From Saccharothrix obliqua (GTDB lineage: Bacteria > Actinomycetota > Actinomycetes > Mycobacteriales > Pseudonocardiaceae): a stretch of 64,000 bases of DNA. The DNA is taken from contig NZ_JAHXGQ010000005.1 in the NCBI RefSeq assembly GCF_019375475.1, forward strand, positions 496,001 to 560,000, in the 5' to 3' direction. The notes under the pieces are model-generated. The model was not told the DNA's origin. It searched no databases and saw only the letters and a list, made by a program, of their open reading frames with translations. The translations under genes and the position numbers were made by a program. Positions within the stretch are counted from its first letter, which is position 1; each line of letters opens with the position of its first letter. Positions 25,269 to 32,681 of the stretch are shown in pieces.

Positions 25269-26909
25269 GTGTTGAAAAACTGGGGAGCGGCGATCACCTG
25301 CGCCGCCGCGCTGTGCGCGCTCGCGGGTACCGCCTCGGCGCAGCCGAGCAGCCCGGTCGGCCTACCCGGCACGGTGGGGTCCGACGTGCGCCTGAAACTG
25401 GAGCGCGACGGCAAACTGACCGTGACGGAGGTCGTCAGCATCCCCGATGGGAGGACCGCGAAGCGCGTGGTGCCGCTACGCATCGCGGTCAGCGAAACCC
25501 GTGACCGCGTGTTCGAGGTGACGGACGCGTCGGTCCAGGGCAAGGGCACGGCCACGGCGTCTCCCGACGAACTGGTCGTCGCGCTTGAAGCGGGCACGTC
25601 CACGGTGACCTACACGGTGGTCGGCGCGGTCGCCAAGATCGGTGACACGCTGGAGCTGCGGTGGCAGCCCGCGAGCGGCTGGGACACCGCGCTGGACTCG
25701 GTGAAGGTCTCGGTCATCACGCCGGACGCGCCCAAGTCGGTGAACTGCCTCGCCGGCGAGCCGGGCACCTCGAAGCCCTGCACGACCGCCGAACTGGGCG
25801 ACGGCCGCGGTGTGCGTGCCACCGAGATCGGCCTTTCCGCAGGTGAGCGCATCGACGTGGCGGTCGGGCTGCAGGACGGCGTGGCACCCGCGAACGCGCG
25901 GATCGAGGAGACCTCCGGGCTGGCGGCGGCGTTCGCGTTGACCCCGATGACCGCCCTCGGGCTCGGTGGCCTCGTCGTGCTGCTGCTGGCCGGTGGGGTG
26001 CTGCTCTGGTACCTGCGTGGACGCGACGCGCGTGCGTTGGCAGGTGATGTGGCGCCGGTGCACGTCCTTGTCACCGACAGTGCGGGACATGTGGCGTTCG
26101 CGTCGCCCGACGGTGTGCTCCCAGGTCAAGTGGGCACCGTGGTGGACGAACACGTCGACGTGGTGGACGTGACGGCGACGATCGTCGACCTGGCCGTGCG
26201 CAACTACGTGTGGATCGAGGAGGCCGGCGCGCTCGACTGGCGGCTGGTGCGTCGCAACCCGGCAGATCCGTCTCTGTCGGACTATGAGCGCGCGGTGTAC
26301 GAGGCGATCCTGCCCGTGGGTGTGGATGCCGTGTTGTTGTCCGAGCTGCGTGGTCGGCGGATCGACCTCACGAGCGTGCGGGACGCCTTGTACGCCGACG
26401 TGGTGGCGAAGAACTGGTTCGTGCGGCGGCCGGATGCCGAGCGCAGCCTGTGGTGGTGGGTCGGTATCGCGCTGGCGGGATTGGGCGTTGCCGCGACCGT
26501 GCTGCTGACCCTGGTGACCGGTCCGGCGTTGTTCGGCCTGGTGGTCGTGGTCGCGGGCGGTGCGTTGGCGCTCGGCGCGCGTTGGATGCCGTCGCGCACC
26601 AAGCGCGGCAGCGCCCTCCTGGAACACGTGCGTGGCCTGCGTGCGTATCTGGTGTCGGCGACGCCCAACGATGTCCCCGAGTCCGATCGGGAGATGGTGT
26701 TCTCGCGGTCGCTCCCGTACGCGGTGGTGCTGGGTGAGTCGGAGCGCTGGTTGGGCGCGTTCGCCGGCCAGCGGGCGGGGCTGTACTGGTACGGCGCGGG
26801 CGAGCAGGCTGCTGACCTGCGGCGATTTGCTCAGCGGTTCCCCGCCTTCCTGGGCGCGATGGACGGCGTCCTGGCCCAGGCCGGGCACCTGAGGTTGCTG
26901 CACTCCTGA
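25269..26909 (+). CDS. DUF2207 membrane protein
   Basis: A 546-residue protein with a signal peptide (MLKNWGAAITCAAALCALAG, cleavage near ASA-QP) and an extracytoplasmic DUF2207 beta domain of about 200 residues. A transmembrane helix near residue 235 (LGGLVVLLLAGGVLLWYL) follows. Two further helices lie around residue 400 (WWVGIALAGLGVAATVLLTL) and a cytoplasmic tail closes the protein. I prefer the GTG at 25269 because it gives a compact signal peptide. The ATG at 25218 adds 17 residues, and neither has a clear ribosome site. The function of the family is unknown. It diverges from the metallopeptidase pair, so the three may act together at the membrane. Confidence 0.8.
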   Translation: MLKNWGAAITCAAALCALAGTASAQPSSPVGLPGTVGSDVRLKLERDGKLTVTEVVSIPDGRTAKRVVPLRIAVSETRDRVFEVTDASVQGKGTATASPDELVVALEAGTSTVTYTVVGAVAKIGDTLELRWQPASGWDTALDSVKVSVITPDAPKSVNCLAGEPGTSKPCTTAELGDGRGVRATEIGLSAGERIDVAVGLQDGVAPANARIEETSGLAAAFALTPMTALGLGGLVVLLLAGGVLLWYLRGRDARALAGDVAPVHVLVTDSAGHVAFASPDGVLPGQVGTVVDEHVDVVDVTATIVDLAVRNYVWIEEAGALDWRLVRRNPADPSLSDYERAVYEAILPVGVDAVLLSELRGRRIDLTSVRDALYADVVAKNWFVRRPDAERSLWWWVGIALAGLGVAATVLLTLVTGPALFGLVVVVAGGALALGARWMPSRTKRGSALLEHVRGLRAYLVSATPNDVPESDREMVFSRSLPYAVVLGESERWLGAFAGQRAGLYWYGAGEQAADLRRFAQRFPAFLGAMDGVLAQAGHLRLLHS

Positions 26910-26911
26910 CT

Positions 26912-26952
26912 TCACCCGATAGTGATCTTGCCTCCCTCGAACCCCTGTTCGA
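26912..26952 (-). repeat. 41 bp element copy B (LexA-box-like palindrome), inverted
   Basis: Read on the minus strand, it starts TCGAACAGGGGTTCGA and continues to CAAGATCACTATCGGGTGA, mirroring copy A at 22517-22557. It starts three bases after the DUF2207 stop codon and lies about 174 bp upstream of the M16 peptidase gene. The two copies face inward on a 4.4 kb block. Confidence 0.75.
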
Positions 26953-27125
26953 GAATTGACCCGTCCGCCCCACACCCCCGTCGGGCAGCGGGGCAGAGGA
27001 GGCGGGCGGGTTCGTCGGCGTCCCGGCACGTGGGATCACGGCCGTTCGCCGTCGGCGGACGCGGTGATGGGTCGGGGCGGGCCACCTGCGGTCCCGGCGC
27101 GGCCGGAAAGCCGTAGGCTGCGTCC

Positions 27126-28439
27126 ATGGCGCTACCCGAACTGCACAGGTTCACGCTTCCCAACGGCCTGCGGGTGGTGCTCGCCCCAGACCCGAGCGCC
27201 CCGGTTGTCGGGGTGAGCGTGCACTACGACGTGGGATTCCGGTCGGAACCGGAGGGGCGGACAGGTTTCGCGCACCTATTCGAGCACCTCATGTTCCAGG
27301 GCAGCGAGAGCTTGGAGAAGCTCGCCCACTTCCGGCACGTGCAGTCCTCGGGCGGCACGTTCAACGGGTCGACCCACCCCGACTACACCGACTACTACCA
27401 GGTGCTGCCATCCGCGGCGTTGGAGCGGGCGTTGTTCCTGGAGGCGGACCGGATGCGGGCGCCGAAGCTCACCGAAGAGAACCTGCGGAATCAAATCGAC
27501 GTGGTGAAGGAGGAAATCCGACTCAACGTGCTCAACCGGCCGTACGGCGGGTTCCCCTGGATCCTGCTTCCGCCGGTCCTGTTCCAGACCTTCCCGAACG
27601 CCCACAACGGCTACGGAGACTTCACCGACCTGGAGAACGCGACGGTCGACGACTGCGCGGCGTTCTTCGACACGTACTACGCGCCGGGGAACGCGGTGTT
27701 GACCGTCGCGGGCGATTTCGAACCCGACGTCGCCAAGGGGTTGGTGGAGAAGCACTTCGGGGACGTGCCCGCGCGTCCCGTGCCGACGCGGCCGTCGTTC
27801 GCGGAAGCGCCGCCGAAGGGTGAGCAGCGCGCCTACCACAGCGACAAGCACGCTCCGATGCCCGCCATCGCGCTCGGGTACCGCATCCCGGACCCGGTGG
27901 CCGAGGTGGAGGGGTACCTGGCCTACCTCGTGCTGGCGGGTGTGCTCACCGACGGCGACGGGTCGCGGCTCCAGCAGCGGCTGGTGCACCGGGACGCGCT
28001 CGTGGTCGACGTCGGCGCCGGGTGCGGGTTGTTCGGCCCGCTCGAGGCGCGTGACCCGGACACGTTCAGCGTCACCGCGATCCACCCGCCGGACGTGACG
28101 TCCGAGCAGGTGATCGCGGCGGTGGACGAGGAGTTGCTGCGGCTGGCCGAGGAGGGTCCGTCGGAGCAGGAACTGGCGAAGGTCACCGCGCGGTGGGTGT
28201 CGACCATGCACCGCGAGCACGACCGGCTGACCAGCCGCACGCTCGGGCTGGGTTCGGCGGAGCTGCTGTTCGGGCGCGCCGAGCTGCTGTACGAGCTGCC
28301 GGAGAAACTGGCCGCGATCACCACCGACGAGGTCGCCGCGGCGGCCAAGGCGTTGCGGCCGGATTCGCGGGCCGTGCTGATCCTGAACCCCGCCGGCGCG
28401 GACGCCGGCGACGCTTCTGACAACGGAGGTACCGAGTGA
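27126..28439 (+). CDS. M16 zinc peptidase, catalytic subunit
   Basis: A 437-residue M16B-type peptidase with the inverted zinc motif HLFEH (H50, E53, H54) and the distal Glu region DVVKEEIRLN about 75 residues later. It is the catalytic half of a heterodimer with the next gene, as in other M16B pairs. It is presumably cytoplasmic, since no signal peptide is seen. The start is the ATG at 27126. Its TGA overlaps the next GTG (GTGA), showing translational coupling. Substrates are likely peptides or small proteins. Confidence 0.92.
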   Translation: MALPELHRFTLPNGLRVVLAPDPSAPVVGVSVHYDVGFRSEPEGRTGFAHLFEHLMFQGSESLEKLAHFRHVQSSGGTFNGSTHPDYTDYYQVLPSAALERALFLEADRMRAPKLTEENLRNQIDVVKEEIRLNVLNRPYGGFPWILLPPVLFQTFPNAHNGYGDFTDLENATVDDCAAFFDTYYAPGNAVLTVAGDFEPDVAKGLVEKHFGDVPARPVPTRPSFAEAPPKGEQRAYHSDKHAPMPAIALGYRIPDPVAEVEGYLAYLVLAGVLTDGDGSRLQQRLVHRDALVVDVGAGCGLFGPLEARDPDTFSVTAIHPPDVTSEQVIAAVDEELLRLAEEGPSEQELAKVTARWVSTMHREHDRLTSRTLGLGSAELLFGRAELLYELPEKLAAITTDEVAAAAKALRPDSRAVLILNPAGADAGDASDNGGTE

Positions 28440-29824
28440 GCGCCCCGACGACGCACCGCAGCGCCGAGGAGATCGGTCGCACGGAGCTGGGGCCGCGTCC
28501 GTTCCCGGAGCTGGGTGAGCAGCGGGCCGCCGCCGACCTGGCCTCGGTGGACACGGTGCTGACCAACGGGCTGCGGGTGATCGCGGTCCGGCGGTCGTCG
28601 GTGCCCCTGGTGGAGGTGCGGCTGCGGATTCCGTTCGCCGACCCGGCGGCGAGCACCGTCGGCTCGACCCACGCGGCGCGGGCCGAGGTGCTGGCCAACA
28701 CCGTGCTCACCGGCACCGCCGGGCGCAGTCGCGTGGACGTCGACACCGAGCTGGCGCTCGTCGGCGGCGAGCTGGACGCGACGGTGGACCCGGAGCGCCT
28801 GGCGCTGTCCGGCAACGCCCTGGTGTCGGGGCTGGACACGGTGCTGGACGTGCTGCGGGACGCGTTGACCGGTGCGACCTACCCGGCCGAGGAGGTGGAC
28901 CGGGAGCGGGCGCGGCTGGTCGAGCGGATCCGGTTGGCGCGGTCGCAGCCGAACGTGATCGCGCGGGAGGCGTTGCAGCGTCACCTGTACGGCGACCACC
29001 CGTTCGCCAAGGAGATGCCGGAGGCCGAGGAGGTCGCGGCGGTCACGCGGGACGACGTGCTCGCGCTGCACGCGTCGGCCGTGCTGCCGCGTGGCTCCGT
29101 GCTGGTGGTCGTCGGCGATGTCGAGCCGGACGCGGCCGTGCGCGCGGTGGAGAACGCGCTCGGCGGTTGGGGTGGCGAGGGTGCGGCGCGGACCCTGTCG
29201 CCGCTGCCCGTGGTGCAGGGTGGGAACGTGCTGCTGGTGCACCGGCCCGGCGCGGTGCAGTCGCAGATCCGGCTGGCCGGGCGCGGGCTCGTGCGCACCG
29301 ATCCGCGGTACCCGGCGTTGCAGATCGCGAACCTGGTGTTCGGCGGGTTCTTCTCCTCGCGGCTGGTGGAGAACATCCGCGAGGACAAGGGCTACACCTA
29401 CAGCGCGCGGTCGCACCCGGAGTTCACGCCGGGTGGCGCGGCGTTGCTGGTCGACGCCGACACGGCCAGCGAGGTGACGGCGGCGGCGCTGCTGGAGACG
29501 CGGTACGAGCTGGGGCGGCTCGGGTTGGTCCCGCCGTCCGAGTCCGAGGTGGACACGGCGCGGCGGTACGCGATCGGGTCGCTGCTGACCGCGACGTCGT
29601 CGCAGGGCGGCCTGGCGTCGTTCCTGGTGAACCTCGCCGGACTCGGGTTGGGCATCGAGTGGTTCACCGGGCACCCCGACCGGCTGGCGGGTGTCACGGT
29701 GGACGAGGTGGCCGCGGCGGCGTTGGAGTTCTTCGCGCCCAGCGCGTTCACCGGCGTGCTGGTCGGTGACGCGGACCTGCTCGCGCCGCAGCTCCGGTCG
29801 TTGGGGGGTGTCACGCTGCCGTGA
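28436..29824 (+). CDS. M16 family protein, non-catalytic partner
   Basis: A 462-residue M16B homologue without the HxxEH zinc motif. The expected position reads STHAARAEVLANTV. It retains the C-terminal substrate-clamping segment ENIREDKGYTYSARS with the Arg/Tyr pair typical of inactive partners. It is expected to dimerise with the preceding subunit and complete the active-site cavity. It begins at GTG overlapping the previous stop, and its own stop overlaps the nudC GTG, making a three-gene operon. Confidence 0.92.
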   Translation: MSAPTTHRSAEEIGRTELGPRPFPELGEQRAAADLASVDTVLTNGLRVIAVRRSSVPLVEVRLRIPFADPAASTVGSTHAARAEVLANTVLTGTAGRSRVDVDTELALVGGELDATVDPERLALSGNALVSGLDTVLDVLRDALTGATYPAEEVDRERARLVERIRLARSQPNVIAREALQRHLYGDHPFAKEMPEAEEVAAVTRDDVLALHASAVLPRGSVLVVVGDVEPDAAVRAVENALGGWGGEGAARTLSPLPVVQGGNVLLVHRPGAVQSQIRLAGRGLVRTDPRYPALQIANLVFGGFFSSRLVENIREDKGYTYSARSHPEFTPGGAALLVDADTASEVTAAALLETRYELGRLGLVPPSESEVDTARRYAIGSLLTATSSQGGLASFLVNLAGLGLGIEWFTGHPDRLAGVTVDEVAAAALEFFAPSAFTGVLVGDADLLAPQLRSLGGVTLP

Positions 29825-30771
29825 CCTTCGAGCTGGTGGAGCTGCCGGCTCTGTCCCGCTTCACGGCGGACCGGCAGGAGCCGTTGCGTGGTGACGCGGA
29901 GCGGCTCGCCCAATTGTGGCCGAAGGCGCGTGTGATCACGGTCGACGCGCACGGTCGGACGCTGGTCGGTGAGAAGGCTTCGCGTCTGCTCGACCGACCG
30001 GCCACGGACTTCGGTGATGAGCCGCCCGCGGACGCGGTGCTGCTCGGCGAGCAGGACGGCGTCGCGTACTGGGCGGTTCCGCTTGCCGAGGACGCCACCG
30101 AGGCGAGTGCGCCGACCGGGCGCGCGTGGTTCCAGGTCGAGCCGACCGAGGAGCCGCAGTGGCTGGACCTGCGGGCGTGTGGTGCGTTGCTGGACGACAT
30201 GGGCGCGGGGCTGTTCACGTCGGCGGTCGCGTTGTTCCACTGGCACCGGACGGCGAAGTTCTGCGCGGTGTGCGGTGGCACGACGTCTCCGGTGCGGTCC
30301 GGGTGGGCGCGGGTGTGTGCGGGGTGCGGGCGCGAGGAGTACCCGCGCACCGATGCCGCGGTGATCTGCCTGGTGCACGACGGCGCCGACCGGGTGCTGC
30401 TCGCTCGTGGTTCCGGGTGGCCTGCCGGGCGTTACTCGGTGCTGGCGGGGTTCGTCGAGGCGGGGGAGTCGCTGGAAGCCTGCGTGGCCCGGGAGATCCT
30501 GGAGGAGGTGGGTGTCGGGGTGCGCGACATCCGCTACCTCGGCAGTCAGCCCTGGCCGTTTCCCCGGTCGTTGATGGTGGGGTTCCAGGCGATCGCCGAC
30601 CCGGACGAGCCGTTGCGGCTCGCGGACGGGGAGATCGCCCAGGCGAAGTGGGTGTCGCGGGCGGAGGTGCGGCAGGCGTTGGCGGTGCCGGGCAGTGTTC
30701 CGGACCTGCTGCTCGCGCCGGGCGCCTCGATCGCCTACCGCATGATCCAGTCCTGGGCGGCTGTCGGATAG
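29821..30771 (+). CDS. nudC: NADH/NAD+ pyrophosphatase NudC
   Basis: A 316-residue Nudix hydrolase. The zinc ribbon is CAVCGGTTSPVRSGWARVC followed by CGREEYPR. The Nudix box is GFVEAGESLEACVAREILEE, then VGV. The NADH-specificity motif SQPWPFPRSLM is intact. NudC cleaves NAD(H) to NMN and AMP and removes NAD caps from RNA. Rv3199c is the positional counterpart. It begins with a GTG overlapping the stop of the M16 partner and is the last gene of that operon. Confidence 0.95.
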   Translation: MTFELVELPALSRFTADRQEPLRGDAERLAQLWPKARVITVDAHGRTLVGEKASRLLDRPATDFGDEPPADAVLLGEQDGVAYWAVPLAEDATEASAPTGRAWFQVEPTEEPQWLDLRACGALLDDMGAGLFTSAVALFHWHRTAKFCAVCGGTTSPVRSGWARVCAGCGREEYPRTDAAVICLVHDGADRVLLARGSGWPAGRYSVLAGFVEAGESLEACVAREILEEVGVGVRDIRYLGSQPWPFPRSLMVGFQAIADPDEPLRLADGEIAQAKWVSRAEVRQALAVPGSVPDLLLAPGASIAYRMIQSWAAVG

Positions 30772-30782
30772 CACGCCGACCT

Positions 30783-30809
30783 GGGCTCAGCCGGATGGTG
30801 GCTGGGCCC
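30783..30809 (+). terminator. Terminator of the M16-nudC operon
   Basis: A 10 bp stem (GGGCTCAGCC and GGCTGGGCCC, one G-U pair) around a GGATGGT loop lies 12 bp past the nudC stop. No U-tract is present. Confidence 0.7.
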
Positions 30810-30915
30810 GGGTCGGGTGTTGGGGCTCGGTCGGGTGCCTCGGCGGTGAGCTGGGGAGTGGTGGGGTGGCGGCGGCCCGGCTGGCGGGCTTGGCCGGGAT
30901 GAAAGGCGTCGGGGG

Positions 30916-31770
30916 TTAGAGGAGTTCTTGCCAGGGCACGGTGTTCGCGATCTCGGCGTACGTGTGCCAGGTGATCTCCGGGAGCTTGGCGTGCAGGGAC
31001 GGCAGGTCGATGTCGGTGCCCACTTCGCTGAAGTAGCGGAACATCGCGGCCAGGTCGGTTGAGTGTCTTTCCACCACCGTCAGGGGTGGGCGGTGGTGGT
31101 GGATTGGTTTGCCGATCGCCCTGGTGAGGATGTCCGCCATCTGGGTCGGGGTCAGGGCTTCGCCTGCCAGGTCCAGGCGGGTTCGGGTGAAGCGGTCCGG
31201 GTTGTGGAGGGTCAGGGCTGCTGTTTCGGCTATGTCCCGCACTGCCACCAGGTGCAGGGGGCGGGTCGCGGGCATGGGGATGCCGAGGATGCCCTGGCGG
31301 AGGCCGCTGAGGGTCCAGTCGCCGAACTTGTCGTCGATGAACGCCGCCGGGGCGAGGATCGTCCAGCGCTGGGGCTTGGACATCAGGTGTTCCTCGATGC
31401 GGCGCTTGCTGTCGAAGTGCGGGATGCCGGTGTTGCGGTCGGCGTTCGACGCCGACGTGAAGACGATGTGGTCCACGCCGTCCGCCGCGTCGATCAGGGC
31501 GATGCCCTGGCGGGTCTCGGTTTCCGGGTCGGTGCCGAACGGGGTGGTCACCGCGAACACCGAGCGGACGTCGCGCAGGGCGGTGCGGAGGCTGGACGGG
31601 TTGTCGAAATCGCCCTCGGCCAGTTCGGCACCGGCGGCTTCCAGTTGCCGGGCGGCAGTGGAGTCGGGGGTTCTGGTCAGGGCTCGGACGGGGTGGCCGG
31701 CGGCCAGCAGGAGGCGGGCCAGTGCTCCGCCCTGGGCACCGGTCGCGCCGGTCACCAAGGTCAATTCCAT
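30916..31770 (-). CDS. NmrA-like NAD(P)-binding protein
   Basis: A 284-residue Rossmann-fold protein of the atypical SDR/NmrA type, starting MELTLVTGATGAQGGALARL with the GATGAQGG dinucleotide loop. Downstream are EGDFDNPSSL, TSASNADRNTGIPHFDSKRR and a C-terminal helical region. Such proteins are NAD(P)H-dependent redox enzymes or redox sensors. It diverges from a MarR regulator with 54 bp between starts, an arrangement typical of a MarR-controlled gene. The open frame extends about 1 kb upstream but this is shadow coding. Confidence 0.88.
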   Translation of the reverse strand: MELTLVTGATGAQGGALARLLLAAGHPVRALTRTPDSTAARQLEAAGAELAEGDFDNPSSLRTALRDVRSVFAVTTPFGTDPETETRQGIALIDAADGVDHIVFTSASNADRNTGIPHFDSKRRIEEHLMSKPQRWTILAPAAFIDDKFGDWTLSGLRQGILGIPMPATRPLHLVAVRDIAETAALTLHNPDRFTRTRLDLAGEALTPTQMADILTRAIGKPIHHHRPPLTVVERHSTDLAAMFRYFSEVGTDIDLPSLHAKLPEITWHTYAEIANTVPWQELL

Positions 31771-31779
31771 GGGCAAAGG

Positions 31780-31806
31780 TTGACACTGAAAATATTCCTC
31801 GGTCAA
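31780..31806. promoter_or_regulatory. MarR operator/promoter region
   Basis: TTGAC (31780-31784) and GTCAA (31802-31806) form the outer arms of a 27 bp imperfect palindrome centred on AAAATATT, the only AT-rich patch nearby. It fills the gap between the divergent nmrA-like and marR genes. A plus-strand -35-like TTGACA overlaps the left arm. Binding by the adjacent MarR is inferred. Confidence 0.55.
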
Positions 31807-31824
31807 GTGGATTGGTAGGGTGGG

Positions 31825-32364
31825 GTGGTGGACCGGTTCGAGCCGAGCGATGAGCTGTTGGCGTGGCTCTACATGCAGCAGGGCGTGGACGCGGTGCGCG
31901 TCGCGATGGGGGAGCGGGTCGAGGCCGTCGCCGGGTGTTCGCTGCTGGAGCACGAGGCCCTGTACCGGATCGACATGGCTGGTCGGTTGCCCATGTCGGA
32001 GTTGTCCGAGCTGTTGGCGGTGAGCCCGAGCGGGACGACGCGGCTGGTGGAGCGGCTGGTGCGGCGGGGGTGGGTGGAGCGGTCGCAGCCGCCTGACAAC
32101 CGGCGGGTGGTGTTCGCCTTGCTGACCGATGCCGGGCGGGAGGTGCTTCGGGCGACCACGGCGCCCACCTACCGGGCGGCCGTGGCCGAGGAGTTCGCCG
32201 GCACCTTGAGCGGGCGGGACATCGCCGATCTCAAGCGGATCGGGCAGAAGCTGTTGCAGGCGCACGGGAAGTGGGACGCCCGGCGGTTCGCCCCGCGGGG
32301 GAGCGCCCCGGGCGACCTGGTGGGTGGGGAGGACGGCCTCAGCGGCGAGGCGGGGCGGGCCTGA
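31825..32364 (+). CDS. MarR-family transcriptional regulator
   Basis: A 179-residue regulator with the winged helix at about residues 45-115, including MSELSELLAVSPSGTTRLVE, RRGWVERSQPPDNRRVVF and LTDAGREVL. Start is GTG at 31825, with a second in-frame GTG at 31828. The C-terminal 25 residues (SAPGDLVGGEDGLSGEAGRA) are Gly-rich. They are encoded by the beginning of the G-rich repeat tract that follows, so the natural stop may have been displaced. Likely represses the divergent NmrA-like gene. Confidence 0.88.
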   Translation: MVDRFEPSDELLAWLYMQQGVDAVRVAMGERVEAVAGCSLLEHEALYRIDMAGRLPMSELSELLAVSPSGTTRLVERLVRRGWVERSQPPDNRRVVFALLTDAGREVLRATTAPTYRAAVAEEFAGTLSGRDIADLKRIGQKLLQAHGKWDARRFAPRGSAPGDLVGGEDGLSGEAGRA

Positions 32365-32640
32365 GGGACGGCCCGAGCGGGTGGGGCGAGCCGGGCTGGA
32401 GGGGCCTGAGCGGCGGGCCGCGCTGGAGGGGCCTGAGCGGTGGAGCGGGCCGGGGTGGAGGGGCGCGTGAGTGGTGGGGCGGGTCGGGCTGGATGGGCCT
32501 GAGCGGCGGGGCGAGGCGGGCTTGAAAGCGGCCTGGGCGGTGAGGCGGGGCGGATCGGGCTGGAGGGGCGGCCCGAGTGGTGGGGCGGGTCGGGGAGCGG
32601 TTTGGGAAGTCCTGGTCGGGTGGGGTCGGGGGTGGTGGCG
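32365..32640 (+). repeat. G-rich degenerate repeat tract
   Basis: About 280 bp of strongly G-biased plus-strand sequence without a gene. Degenerate units of about 25 bp recur, such as GGGCTGGAGGGGCCTGAGCG at 32394, a related unit at 32422, one at 32487 and one at 32558. The tract starts within the 3' end of marR. Runs of three to five G residues occur densely, so the strand could form G-quadruplexes. It separates marR from the Wadjet operon terminator. Confidence 0.7.
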
Positions 32641-32642
32641 GG

Positions 32643-32670
32643 TGTTCCGGAGCCGGGTGGCTCCGGAACA
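32643..32670 (-). terminator. Terminator of the jetABC operon
   Basis: A perfect 12 bp stem (TGTTCCGGAGCC and complement) with a GGGT loop begins 12 bp beyond the jetC stop codon. It is the strongest hairpin near the operon and marks its end, leaving no room for a downstream jetD. Confidence 0.85.
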
Positions 32671-32681
32671 GCCGGCTCGGG

